In this document: piece by piece, positions 31,784 to 40,876 of the stretch
Layout: each line of letters opens with the position of its first letter
Numbering within the stretch: position 1 is the first letter of the stretch
DNA from: Luteipulveratus flavus
GTDB lineage: Bacteria; Actinomycetota; Actinomycetes; Actinomycetales; Dermatophilaceae
Direction: 5' to 3'
DNA length: 64,000 nucleotides
Assembly: GCF_029439465.1 (NCBI RefSeq)
Contig: NZ_JAROAV010000032.1
Location: 1 to 64,000 of the forward strand
Translations under genes and position numbers: made by a program
The notes under the pieces: model-generated
The model's database searches: none
What the model saw: only the letters and a program-made list of their open reading frames with translations
What the model was told of the DNA's origin: nothing

Positions 31784-34700
31784 TCAGGAGCCGAGCCCGA
31801 TGAAGCGTTCGACGAAGTCGGAGAGCCGCGCGAGCACGCGTTGCTTCTTCAGCGCGCGCTCACCATCAGGGGAGAAGCGCGAAACTGGCGGGAGCACCTC
31901 CGTGATGGCCGTGCCGGTTGCCCGCACGGCTCCGGCGCGGAGGGCCGACTCAATGAAGCTCCGAGCTTCCTTGGGTTTGAGGCTCTCCTCGGTGATGATC
32001 GCTTCGCGTTCGGCCTCGCGGCGGGCTGCGATGAAGGTCTGCCACTCGTCGTCGACCTCGCCCTTCGGCGACACCTGGTCGACGAAGTCTTCGATGAGGT
32101 CGCGCTTGTTGCGCAGGCTCGGGCTGGCGTCAACAGCGCGGCTGATCTCGGCGCGGATCTCCTTGTCGTCCCCGTCGCCGTGCTCGTCGCGGTACTTCTG
32201 CACGAGCATCAGGATGTAGTCGACGTTGATGTCGACTTGCTTGATCAGCTCGATCTCGAAGACTACGTCGTCGATGATCGACTCCTTCTCCGGCGTCGTG
32301 TCCTTGCGGAAGTTGGCGTACAGGTCGAGGTAGACGCTGCGGTAGTCCTGGTTCTGGCGCCCGGTGAGCATCTCGTTGCCCTCGAACTCGTCGAACGAGG
32401 TCAAGATGTTCTGCAGCCGCAGGATCATGCCGAAGAGCTGGATGAACTCCTTCTGTGCGGCCTCGCCCTCGATGACGTGCCCGAGCGGGAACTGTTCCAG
32501 CAGCTTCTGGACTGCCTCGGCGTACTCGCTGTAGTAATCGCCGTATGGCTTGAGGACGACGATGCCCTTGGCGTCCTTGTTGCCGAACAGCGCGATGGCG
32601 TCGTTGGTCTCCTCCTCCAGGTCGCGGAACGTGACGATGTTGCCCGCTACCTTGACCGAGTTGAGGATCCGGTTGGTGCGCGAGAACGCCTGAATCAAGC
32701 CGTGCGACTGCAAGTTCTTGTCCACGAACAGGGTGTTGAGCGTGGTGGCGTCGAACCCAGTCAGGAACATGTTGACCACGATGACCAGGTCGATCTGACG
32801 GTTCTTCATCCTCAAGGAGAGGTCTTTGTAGTAGTTCTGGAACCGGTCGGCCGAGGTGTCGTAGCTCGTGCCGAACATGTCGTTGTAGTCCTGGATCGCA
32901 TCTTCCAGAAAGCTGCGCGCATCACCGGACAACTCGGATGTGTCGAAGTCTTCCTCGTCCAGCGCACCGTCCTCAAGGTCAGGGTTTGCCGCATACGAGT
33001 AGATCAGCCCGACCTTCAGCTGTCGGTCCTTGGGCACGTCCATCTGCTGGATCTGGAACTGGTTGTAGTAGAGCTGAGCCGCCTTGATCGAAGCCGTCGC
33101 GAACAACGCGTTGAAGCCCTTGACCCGCTGCGCCTGCTTCAGCTCCTCAACGGCGCCGCGTCGCTGGCCGGCCATCTCGGCAACGTTGGTGATGATCGAG
33201 TGGGTGTACCCGCTGGCCCGCTTCGACTTCTGGTCGAAGTGCTCCAGGACGTAGCCAACAACTTTCTGAATCCGCTCTTGCGACAGCAGGGCGCGTTCGC
33301 GGTCGATCGCCGAGACTTCCTTGTCGATGACCGATCCGACCTTGATCGTGCTGATGTAGTCGATCTTGAACGGCAGAACGTTCTTGTCGGTGATGGCGTC
33401 CTTGATCGTGTAGGTGTGCAGCTTGTCGCCGAACGCCTGCTCGGTGGTGCGCAGGTTGACGTTGCCGCCACTCCCAGCGTTGGCGGCGAAAATTGGTGTG
33501 CCGGTGAAACCAAACAGGTTGTACTTCTTGAATGCTTTGGTGATCGCGGTGTGCATGTCGCCGAACTGCGAGCGGTGGCACTCGTCGAAGATGATCACGA
33601 CGTGGCCGTCGAAGATCGAGTGGCCGTTGTTGGCGTTGATGAACGTTGCGAGCTTCTGGATCGTGGTGATGATGATCCGCGCACCCGGGTCTTCGAGCTG
33701 CTTCTTCAGGACGCGGGTTGAGGTGTTGGAGTTGGCCGCGCCCTTCTCGAAGCGGTCGTACTCGCGCATCGTCTGGTAGTCCAGGTCCTTGCGGTCGACA
33801 ACGAAGAGGACCTTGTCGACCGACGGCAACTTCGACGCCAGCTGCGCTGTCTTAAACGACGTCAGCGTTTTGCCAGAGCCGGTGGTATGCCAGACATACC
33901 CACCCGCCGCAACCGAACCGAGCGTCTTGTAGTTGGTCGAGACCTCGACCTTCTGAAGGATCCGCTCGGTCGCCACGATCTGATACGGACGCATGGCGAG
34001 CAACATCCGATCACTCGTCAGCACGCAGTACCGGGTCAGGATCGCCAGGATGGTGTGCTTGGCGAAAAATGTCTTCCCGAAGGCGGTCAGGTCGCGGATC
34101 GGCTTGTTGGTCGCATCGGCCCACCACGAGGTGAACTCAAACGAGTTCGAGGTCTGCTTGCCCCGCTTCTTGGTCCTATTCGCGTCCTTGATGTGCTGAT
34201 CGCGGGTCGTGTTCGAGTAGTACTTGGTCAGTGTTCCGTTGCTGATCACGAACAGCTGCACGTACTCAAACAGGCCAGAGCCGGCCCAGAAGCTGTCGCG
34301 CTGATACCGATTGATCTGATTGAACGCTTCACGGATATCAACCCCGCGCCGCTTGAGCTCGATATGGACCATCGGTAGACCGTTGACGAGCACTGTGACG
34401 TCGTAGCGGTTGGCGAACGTCCCGCCACCTTCGCCACCCTTGTCGACCACGTACTGGTTGAGCACCTGCAGACGGTTGTTATGGATGTTCTTCTTGTCGA
34501 TCAGGGAGATGTTCTTGGTCGAGCCGTCGTCCCGCGTCAGCAGCTGGACGTGGTCCTCCTGGATCCGGACCGTCTTCTCGGCGATACCGTCGTTCTTGCC
34601 CGCGATCTTCTCGTTGAGGAACCGCTTCCACTCCGCGTCCGAGAACGTGACGTGGTTGAGCGCCTCGAGCTGGGTACGCAGGTTCGCGACCAGATCGGCC

Positions 34701-34879
34701 TCGGATGTGAGTGTCAGGCGCTCGTAGGCCTGCGACTCGAGGAGAGCGATGAACTGCTGCTCCAGGGCTGCCTCGGACTGATACGACGCGCTGTCGCTTG
34801 GCTCCGGGATGTACTCCGCGACCACCGTGCTCTCGGCACTGATTGCGACCGAATCGTACTTCACGGGCTGACCCGTCAT
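31784..34879 (-). CDS. hsdR: type I restriction endonuclease subunit HsdR
   Basis: Protein of 1031 residues that drives DNA translocation and cleavage in the HsdR2M2S complex. The N-terminal PD-(D/E)XK nuclease has RYDVTVLVNGLPMVHIELK (D...ExK). The motor follows with HTTGSGKTLTSFK (Walker A), FDECHRSQFG (motif II), GFTGTP (III) and the ASRTNRILN-like motif VI region. The C-terminus contains the helical HsdM/S-binding part. The start at ATG 34879 overlaps the upstream gene stop as ATGA and is preferred to the ATG at 34894. It belongs to the hsdM-hsdS-PrrC-like-hsdR operon. Confidence 0.96.
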   Translation of the reverse strand: MTGQPVKYDSVAISAESTVVAEYIPEPSDSASYQSEAALEQQFIALLESQAYERLTLTSEADLVANLRTQLEALNHVTFSDAEWKRFLNEKIAGKNDGIAEKTVRIQEDHVQLLTRDDGSTKNISLIDKKNIHNNRLQVLNQYVVDKGGEGGGTFANRYDVTVLVNGLPMVHIELKRRGVDIREAFNQINRYQRDSFWAGSGLFEYVQLFVISNGTLTKYYSNTTRDQHIKDANRTKKRGKQTSNSFEFTSWWADATNKPIRDLTAFGKTFFAKHTILAILTRYCVLTSDRMLLAMRPYQIVATERILQKVEVSTNYKTLGSVAAGGYVWHTTGSGKTLTSFKTAQLASKLPSVDKVLFVVDRKDLDYQTMREYDRFEKGAANSNTSTRVLKKQLEDPGARIIITTIQKLATFINANNGHSIFDGHVVIIFDECHRSQFGDMHTAITKAFKKYNLFGFTGTPIFAANAGSGGNVNLRTTEQAFGDKLHTYTIKDAITDKNVLPFKIDYISTIKVGSVIDKEVSAIDRERALLSQERIQKVVGYVLEHFDQKSKRASGYTHSIITNVAEMAGQRRGAVEELKQAQRVKGFNALFATASIKAAQLYYNQFQIQQMDVPKDRQLKVGLIYSYAANPDLEDGALDEEDFDTSELSGDARSFLEDAIQDYNDMFGTSYDTSADRFQNYYKDLSLRMKNRQIDLVIVVNMFLTGFDATTLNTLFVDKNLQSHGLIQAFSRTNRILNSVKVAGNIVTFRDLEEETNDAIALFGNKDAKGIVVLKPYGDYYSEYAEAVQKLLEQFPLGHVIEGEAAQKEFIQLFGMILRLQNILTSFDEFEGNEMLTGRQNQDYRSVYLDLYANFRKDTTPEKESIIDDVVFEIELIKQVDINVDYILMLVQKYRDEHGDGDDKEIRAEISRAVDASPSLRNKRDLIEDFVDQVSPKGEVDDEWQTFIAARREAEREAIITEESLKPKEARSFIESALRAGAVRATGTAITEVLPPVSRFSPDGERALKKQRVLARLSDFVERFIGLGS

Positions 34880-35946
34880 GCTGTGCGCTCCCACCTGAAT
34901 AGCCTCAGAAACTCCTGAAACTCGCCCTTCAAAGCATCTATGTATTCCTCAGAAACCAAGGAAGGATCCAGATCCGAGAACCGATCGTGGCTATATAAGT
35001 TTAAGACCCTTGTCAGCAGGTCCGCGTCAGGTCCGGTGAGCAGATCGCCCCAGCCCCCCGTATGACCGAGGAAATTTGCCGTCTTTTCGAGGAGCGTTCT
35101 AAATTGATTAAAATGACTGCGCTGAACCGTACCCTCGGAGATCGCTAAATCAATATCTTTGACTATCCCGAGGTGATAACTGAAAGGCGAATCGTGCGGC
35201 TGCGATTTCAACACCCACCCCAACGTGGGTCCGCGCTGAAGCATGTACGCTTGGTCCTTCTTAGACCAACGAAAGGAATTGAATAGCACATTAAAGAACA
35301 GAGCATGGTGCGTTGTTATTAAAAACTTCAAGTTGAGAGTTGCCGCGCGCTTAATAAGATCAGCCAGAGCAAGCGCAACCGTGACGATACGCGCATCGTC
35401 CATAGACGAAACTGGATCATCAATTACAGCGAGCGTTAGATTGTCATAGTCCGCCGATATACGCAGATCGGGACTATCGCTAAGTGTATCGATCGCGGCG
35501 CTCAGAACCGAATAGTAGACACACCAGACAAAAATGCTCTCCTCTGCGCGAGATATCTTGATGCCGTCAGTTGCACGGTCGTCACCCGTGTGTATTCCGA
35601 AGCTAATCTCACCACTTTCGAAGTCAATCCTTGGCTCGATTTTATCGCTCGTGAAAGCCTGAAAATTTTTAACGATCGCGCCATCGAGACCCTGTGTCGC
35701 AATAATCTCTAATAGCTCTGATTCTACTACACTCATTTGGAGCACGACTCGTTCGTTATCCCACGTGAATACGTCTTCAACGGACGAGTTGTAGAGCACA
35801 ACACCATCCGGATCGCGATCCTTCAGGTGCTGCGCCAGCCTTGTCTTACCGACCGTGTTTGACGCGTAAATCAAGCCGCTACGCGAACTGGCTAAGCCCT
35901 GCAATACATCATCGGCCAGGCTCTCGATCGTTTCGTGATGATTCAT
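34876..35946 (-). CDS. PrrC-like ATPase, candidate anticodon nuclease
   Basis: Protein of 356 residues. Walker A is ASNTVGKT (28-35), Walker B is LAVIDDPVSSMDD and the switch His is in LITTHHALFF, the SMC/RecF-like ATPase pattern of PrrC and RloC. In the C-terminal part Arg283 and Glu287 (FRTLLEKTANF) and His320 (YSHDRF) repeat the R-x3-E...H pattern reported for PrrC (R320, E324, H356) with almost equal spacing. Like prrC it lies between hsdS and hsdR, and overlaps hsdR by ATGA. PrrC cleaves tRNA-Lys when phage disables the restriction enzyme; the same guard role is likely here. Base composition is very low: 21 G/C in positions 35281-35340. An ATPase without nuclease activity remains possible. 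Confidence 0.72.
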   Translation of the reverse strand: MNHHETIESLADDVLQGLASSRSGLIYASNTVGKTRLAQHLKDRDPDGVVLYNSSVEDVFTWDNERVVLQMSVVESELLEIIATQGLDGAIVKNFQAFTSDKIEPRIDFESGEISFGIHTGDDRATDGIKISRAEESIFVWCVYYSVLSAAIDTLSDSPDLRISADYDNLTLAVIDDPVSSMDDARIVTVALALADLIKRAATLNLKFLITTHHALFFNVLFNSFRWSKKDQAYMLQRGPTLGWVLKSQPHDSPFSYHLGIVKDIDLAISEGTVQRSHFNQFRTLLEKTANFLGHTGGWGDLLTGPDADLLTRVLNLYSHDRFSDLDPSLVSEEYIDALKGEFQEFLRLFRWERTA

Positions 35947-35949
35947 GCT

Positions 35950-37152
35950 TTAGCCGATCTCGCTGAAGGTCAGGAGCTTGTCCCGGTAGTACTCATACTG
36001 CTTGTGACGGGCACCACGTTCGGCGGCGAGCCCGGTTGAGATGTCGTTGACGAGCGCCTTGAAACTGTCGAGCAGACCGGCAAGGCGACGCTGCTCATCC
36101 TTCGGCGGAATTGGAATCTCGACCTGCGCGAGCCGAGCCTTCGACACGTTGAATCGAGTGACGCCGCTGGCGGTACGAACGATCTGCCTCCGCATCTCGT
36201 CCGATCGGAAGAGGTGCTTGGCGAAGTCGGGATCAATCAGGTCGTCATCGGTTGGTCGGAACCCGATGCAAAAGCTGTTCAGATAGAGGGGCTCGCTGAC
36301 CTCGGCTGTCACGACTGAGGACATGCCCACTTCAGCGGCCGTCTCCGATGAGCCCGTGAAGATGATGTCGCCACGCTGAAGGGTGCGCTGCTTCTCGTGT
36401 GCCCTCACCTGGACGAAGTCATCGGCCCGAGTGTTGACGGCGATATTGTTGAACACGTTGACGTACGACACGAATCGCGCGTTGCCGTTCGCGAAGTCGG
36501 CCTTGCTCTTGCCTGTGAGGCCTCCGAATATCGATCCGACGTCGCCTAGAAGAAGCCGTGGCGATTCTGGGAATGTCAGCTGGGTGTCTCGGTAATAGTC
36601 AAACTGAACTTGCCGCGCCTCCAGCTCGGCGTCTAGCTCCGCCTCCAGCTCCACCTCCAGCTGAGCGAACTGATCCAGTATTCTGACGATTTCGCGCTGG
36701 ACTTCGAGAGGTGGGACAGGAACCTCAATCATGTTCATGTTCGCCTGATTAAGCTTCGGTTGCGTGCCACCCGTGACGTACGGAGATATATCCACGGCCT
36801 GGAGAGCGAAGTACAGATACCTGAGGTCAAGCTCATCCTCTGACCGCGCCTGCAAAATGTGCGCGTGATTATTCACCCAGATTTTTCCAGTTGCCCAATT
36901 TAGAACTGGCTTTCCATTTGCTGTCTTGACGCTGCCGTCCTCACCTATTAGGAGGAACGTACCGTCGAAGATGTAATCTTTGACGTAATCCTGGATGCCA
37001 TTCGCGCCGTAGTAGGGATACTGTCCGATTTCCCGTGCAGACCGTGTTACTGGTTTGCGGCGCCGATCACTGTTCACGGCAATGTCGCCAATCCGCTTAC
37101 GCCCAACCCCTGCAGGGCAAAGTTCCGCGATCAGATCATCGATCCGACTCAC
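35950..37152 (-). CDS. hsdS: type I restriction specificity subunit HsdS
   Basis: Protein of 400 residues with two target-recognition domains in tandem, each followed by a conserved helix. TRD1 (about 15-155) ends in VPVPPLEVQREIVRILDQF; TRD2 (about 205-345) ends in IPIPPKDEQRRLAGLLDSF. The helical spacers measure the distance between the two half-sites of the recognition sequence. It overlaps hsdM by ATGA and ends 3 bp before the PrrC-like gene. The TRDs are the parts most often exchanged between strains; this region is AT-richer than hsdM. The recognition sequence cannot be read from the protein. Confidence 0.95.
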   Translation of the reverse strand: MSRIDDLIAELCPAGVGRKRIGDIAVNSDRRRKPVTRSAREIGQYPYYGANGIQDYVKDYIFDGTFLLIGEDGSVKTANGKPVLNWATGKIWVNNHAHILQARSEDELDLRYLYFALQAVDISPYVTGGTQPKLNQANMNMIEVPVPPLEVQREIVRILDQFAQLEVELEAELDAELEARQVQFDYYRDTQLTFPESPRLLLGDVGSIFGGLTGKSKADFANGNARFVSYVNVFNNIAVNTRADDFVQVRAHEKQRTLQRGDIIFTGSSETAAEVGMSSVVTAEVSEPLYLNSFCIGFRPTDDDLIDPDFAKHLFRSDEMRRQIVRTASGVTRFNVSKARLAQVEIPIPPKDEQRRLAGLLDSFKALVNDISTGLAAERGARHKQYEYYRDKLLTFSEIG

Positions 37153-38717
37153 TTCGCGCCCTCCAGGTCAGCCACGATCTCATCGATCGACAACCGCAGC
37201 TCCTCCTGGCGTACGACGATGCGGGCGATCTCGGCGTTGAGCTCCGCGATGTCGACAACCTCGTGCTTGTCTTTCTGGTCGACGTAGGAGGAAACCGCGA
37301 CGTTGTAGTCGTTGGCGGCGACGTCCTCGTTGCTGACCAGCTTCGTGAGGTGGTCAACGTCCTCACGGTCGGTGAACAGGTCGAGGACCTTGTCCTGGTG
37401 CTCGGGTGTCAACTTGTTCTTGTTGCCCTGGCGGGTGAACTCACCGCTGGCATCAATGAACAGCACCGAGCTGTCCTTCTTCGATTTCTTCAGCACGATG
37501 ATGCACGTCGCGATAGTGGTGCCAAAGAACAGGTCCGGCGGCAGCTGGATGACGGTGTCAACGTAGTTATTGTCGATCAGGTACTGGCGGATTTTGCGTT
37601 CCGCGCCGCCGCGGTACAGCACTCCGGGGAACTCGACGATCGCGGCGGTGCCATTGACCGCTAGCCAGCTGAGGATGTGCATCGTGAAGGCCAGGTCGGC
37701 CTTCGACTTCGGCGCCAGGACGCCGGCTGGCGAGTAGCGCGGGTCGTTGATCAGCAGTGGATTTGCATCCCCGTCCCACCTGATCGAGTACGGCGGATTG
37801 GACACGATCGCCTCAAACGGCTCGTCATCCTCGTGCTGCGGGTCGGTCAGAGTGTCGCCGTGGGCGATGTCGAAGTGCTCGTAGCTGATGTCGTGCAGGA
37901 ACATGTTGATCCGCGCCAGGTTGTAGGTCGTCAGGTTTATCTCCTGACCGTAGAACCCGTTGCGGACGTTGTTCTTGCCGAGCACCTTGGCGAACTTTAG
38001 TAGCAGCGAGCCGGAACCACAGGCGGGGTCGTAGACCTTGTTGACCGTCTTCTTGCCGACGACGGTGATCCGCGCCAGCAGGTCGGAGACCTCCTGCGGG
38101 GTGTAGTACTCGCCACCTGACTTACCCGCCTGCGAGGCGTACATCTGCATCAGGTACTCGTAGGCGTCCCCGAACAGGTCGATCGTGTGGTCTGCGAAGT
38201 TGCCGAGCGGCAGGTCGCCGATGGCGTCGAGCAGCTTGACCAGTTTCTCGTTGCGCTTGGCGACGGTGTTGCCGAGCTTGGAGCTGTTGACGTCGAGGTC
38301 GTCGAACAGGCCCTTGATGTCGTCTTCGCTGTCGGCGCCCAGTGCCGACCCTTCGATGTTCTTGAAGACCGCTTGGAGGGTCTCGTTGAGGTCAGGGTTG
38401 GATGCGGCGTGCTTGCGGACGTTGGCGAACAGCTCCGACGGCAGGATATAGAAGCCCTTCTCAACAACCGTGTCCTTGCGACCGAACTCGGCTTGGCTGT
38501 CCGGGAGGGCGGCGTAGTCGAACGCGGCCTCGCCGGCACGGCGCTCCTCGTCGTTGATGAACGCGGTCAGGTTCTCGGAGATGTAGCGGTAGAACAGCGT
38601 GCCGAGCACGTAGCTCTTGAAGTCCCAGCCGTCGACACTGCCGCGCAGGTCGTTCGCGATCTTCCAGATCGTCTTGTGCAGCTCAGCTCGCTGGGCTTCC
38701 TTGGTGGTCGGGTTCAT
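37149..38717 (-). CDS. hsdM: type I N6-adenine methyltransferase HsdM
   Basis: Protein of 522 residues that methylates adenine on host DNA and is required for cleavage. It has an N-terminal HsdM_N helical domain (residues 5-140), then the SAM-binding motif DPACGSGSLLLKFAK and catalytic NPPY in VSNPPYSIRW. ATG 38717 has GGAGACC upstream; extension to 38993 is improbable because it lacks a ribosome-binding site. This is the first gene of the hsd operon, and the 143-bp gap upstream should hold its promoter. I see no other gene there. Confidence 0.96.
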   Translation of the reverse strand: MNPTTKEAQRAELHKTIWKIANDLRGSVDGWDFKSYVLGTLFYRYISENLTAFINDEERRAGEAAFDYAALPDSQAEFGRKDTVVEKGFYILPSELFANVRKHAASNPDLNETLQAVFKNIEGSALGADSEDDIKGLFDDLDVNSSKLGNTVAKRNEKLVKLLDAIGDLPLGNFADHTIDLFGDAYEYLMQMYASQAGKSGGEYYTPQEVSDLLARITVVGKKTVNKVYDPACGSGSLLLKFAKVLGKNNVRNGFYGQEINLTTYNLARINMFLHDISYEHFDIAHGDTLTDPQHEDDEPFEAIVSNPPYSIRWDGDANPLLINDPRYSPAGVLAPKSKADLAFTMHILSWLAVNGTAAIVEFPGVLYRGGAERKIRQYLIDNNYVDTVIQLPPDLFFGTTIATCIIVLKKSKKDSSVLFIDASGEFTRQGNKNKLTPEHQDKVLDLFTDREDVDHLTKLVSNEDVAANDYNVAVSSYVDQKDKHEVVDIAELNAEIARIVVRQEELRLSIDEIVADLEGAK

Positions 38718-38860
38718 GAAGCAAGGTCTCCTGCGGCCGCCGGTGCAATGGGTGGGGCAGACGCTATCGTGACCGGGTCCCAGCCACGCGAAGCGTCCCT
38801 GAGGGGCTGAGCACGCGTTCCGTAGATTGGCGGCGGCGCATCGGCCGTCGCGTCCTGGCG

Positions 38861-39598
38861 TCACCCGACGGCGACGGTGCCGTCCTCGCTGACCCACCAG
38901 ACCTCGATTCCGAGCGTCTCGAGCGAGCCGGTGGTCTCGGCGTACAGGCTGCGGTAGCGCGCAAAGTCCGGCAGCGCGATCACGCTGCGCCACTCGGGCT
39001 CCCGGTTGCGTTGCCTCATGGCGAACAGCACCGCGCCGGCGTACCAGTGACCGGCCTGCGTGCTGGGCTGAGCGCGCTTCGTCTCGTGGGCTCGCGCGGG
39101 GTCGGCGTACGCCTTGCTCGGGAAACCCTTCACCTCGACGCCCAGGGTCTGTCCGTCGCGCGCTGCGACGATGTCGGTGCCGCGCTCACGTGAGGCGGTG
39201 TTCGCGACCGACAAGATGCGCCAGCCGTCCGCCGCTAGGAACGCGACGACCGCCGCCTGGACGTTGGCCTCGGTGTGCCAGCTCTCGTCGGGCTGGGCCG
39301 GGCGCGAAAGTGGCTGAGCCGCCACGACGGCCGCCGCCTCGTCCCGCGCCTCGATCTTGCCCCGCAGCTCGAAGCCCAGAGCCCCGAGGTGGCGACGCGC
39401 CGCGTGCGAGATGAACTGGGCGCGCGGCACCTTGAGCGCGATCTCGAATGCCTGCCTTACTGGGAACCACGTCCCGTTCACTCGGACGGCGTGCTTCTGG
39501 ATGCCCTCCGGGCTCACCCCGGCCAGTCCCTGCTCGACCTGCTCGCGGCTCAACCGATGCCGACGACCGTTCAGCACGAACTCGATCGAGTCAGTCAT
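38861..39598 (-). CDS. PD-(D/E)XK nuclease-like protein
   Basis: Protein of 245 residues. The N-terminal 120 residues contain SREQVEQGL and an alpha-helical region ending in LRGKIEARDE. The C-terminal half has the core of a restriction-type nuclease: RGTDIVAARDGQTLGVEVKGFPSK, where Asp and the E-x-K pair are the expected metal ligands. ATG 39598 is near the divergent Mrr-like gene (88 bp between). An open frame reaching 40531 extends much farther upstream, but the extension overlaps the Mrr-like gene and has no homology. Its role in the island is likely restriction of foreign DNA; it could also be a resolvase-type structural nuclease. Confidence 0.82.
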   Translation of the reverse strand: MTDSIEFVLNGRRHRLSREQVEQGLAGVSPEGIQKHAVRVNGTWFPVRQAFEIALKVPRAQFISHAARRHLGALGFELRGKIEARDEAAAVVAAQPLSRPAQPDESWHTEANVQAAVVAFLAADGWRILSVANTASRERGTDIVAARDGQTLGVEVKGFPSKAYADPARAHETKRAQPSTQAGHWYAGAVLFAMRQRNREPEWRSVIALPDFARYRSLYAETTGSLETLGIEVWWVSEDGTVAVG

Positions 39599-39686
39599 GG
39601 TGTGACGGTAGTTCGCACGACAGCCGGACGTGGGGACTTCCAGGTACGGCATGCTGAGCCGAGCACGGCGACGAAGGGGGACGGCC

Positions 39687-40715
39687 ATGACGATGTGGGG
39701 GATCCACAACGACGCGCTCGGCGCGGAGACGGTCGACGGCGGGTTCATCTCGGTCGGCTGGGACCGGATCGGCGATCTCACCGCGATCGGCGACGACCGC
39801 GAGCGCATCAAGGTTGCGCTGGCCGAGGCGTACTCGTCCGCGAAGGCCGGCGCCATCCCGGTCTGGGCGGGCATGCTGCGCCGGTTCGCCTTCGAGCTGC
39901 GCGCGGGTGACGTGGTCGTCGCGCCGTACAAGCCGGACAGCACCATCAACTTCGGCGTCATCGAGGGCGAGTACGAGTACCACCCGGACGTGAGCGAGCA
40001 CCGCCACCGTCGACGGGTGCGCTGGACCGACGTCGGCGTCGCGCGTGGCGAGTTCCCGCAGCCCGCGCTGTACGAGATCGGCTCGGCGCTCACGCTGTTC
40101 CAGGTCCGCAAGCACGAGGACGTCTTCGCCGAGTTCCTCCGGACCGGCACCACTCCGCCGGCTCCCGAGACGGCTGCGACCACGACCGATGCCGAGGTCG
40201 TCACCGACACCGTCGCGCAGGACCAGCCGAACGCCGACCGCATCGACCAGCACACCCGCGACTTCATCATCCGCACGCTGCTGAAGGACGTCAGCCACGA
40301 GCAGTTCGAGCAGTTCACCGCGGATCTCCTGGTCGCGATGGGGTACGAGGCGCGCGTCACCCGGTTCACCAGCGACGGTGGCATCGACGTCATCGCCCAC
40401 AAGGACAAGCTCGGACTCGAGCCCCCGATCATCAAGGTGCAGTGCAAGCACACGACCAGCACCCAGGGCCGGCCCGAGGTGCAGCAGCTCATCGGCACGC
40501 TCGCGTCGAGCGAGGCGGGGTTGTTCGTCACCCTCGGCAGCTACAGCCGCGAGGCGTCCGACCTGGAGCGCGAGCGGCAGAACCTGCGCCTTTTCTCAGC
40601 CGCCGAGATCACTGCCCTCACCCTCCAGCACTATGACGACCTGCCGTCGCGCTGGCGCTCACTGATCCCGCTCCGCCGCGTCCTGGTCGTCGACCAGTCC
40701 CCCGAGGCCGGCTGA
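39687..40715 (+). CDS. Mrr-like restriction endonuclease
   Basis: Protein of 342 residues. The first ~170 residues are a distinct N-terminal domain starting MWGIHNDALGAE (a WGIHN module found with Mrr-type enzymes). After an acidic linker the C-terminal Mrr nuclease domain begins near residue 195: DGGIDVIAHKD ... IIKVQCKHTT provides the D...Q-x-K active site. Mrr enzymes usually cut modified DNA. ATG 39687 follows GAAGGGGG. It is transcribed divergently from the PD-(D/E)XK gene. No methyltransferase accompanies it, consistent with modification dependence. Confidence 0.88.
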   Translation: MTMWGIHNDALGAETVDGGFISVGWDRIGDLTAIGDDRERIKVALAEAYSSAKAGAIPVWAGMLRRFAFELRAGDVVVAPYKPDSTINFGVIEGEYEYHPDVSEHRHRRRVRWTDVGVARGEFPQPALYEIGSALTLFQVRKHEDVFAEFLRTGTTPPAPETAATTTDAEVVTDTVAQDQPNADRIDQHTRDFIIRTLLKDVSHEQFEQFTADLLVAMGYEARVTRFTSDGGIDVIAHKDKLGLEPPIIKVQCKHTTSTQGRPEVQQLIGTLASSEAGLFVTLGSYSREASDLERERQNLRLFSAAEITALTLQHYDDLPSRWRSLIPLRRVLVVDQSPEAG

Positions 40716-40838
40716 GCTCTGCGGCACGGGCCCTGGCACGGGCACCTAGCCGTCGGCCTCTCGGGGCAGGACCACGACGACCACGATCCGGGCTGCCTCG
40801 TCTCAGGGCTGCTCTTCGCCGGCTACGAGTTCTGCTGA

Positions 40839-40876
40839 TTGACTTGCAGAGAGTCTGCTAGTTGTAGCGTACAGAC
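40839..40876 (+). promoter_or_regulatory. putative leaderless promoter with operator palindrome
   Basis: TTGACT (40839-40844) and TAGCGT (40865-40870) resemble -35 and -10 elements, the latter 6 bases before the ATG, so transcription could begin at the start codon. Spacing of 20 is long; TTGCAG (40844) would give 15. An inverted repeat CTTGCAGA-GAG-TCTGCTAG overlaps the spacer. No Shine-Dalgarno sequence is present. Confidence 0.5.

Noticed and set aside
38718-38993. Extended start of hsdM up to 38993
   Set aside because: The extension is low-complexity Arg/Pro sequence without a ribosome-binding site; ATG 38717 has GGAGACC and the family's usual N-terminus.
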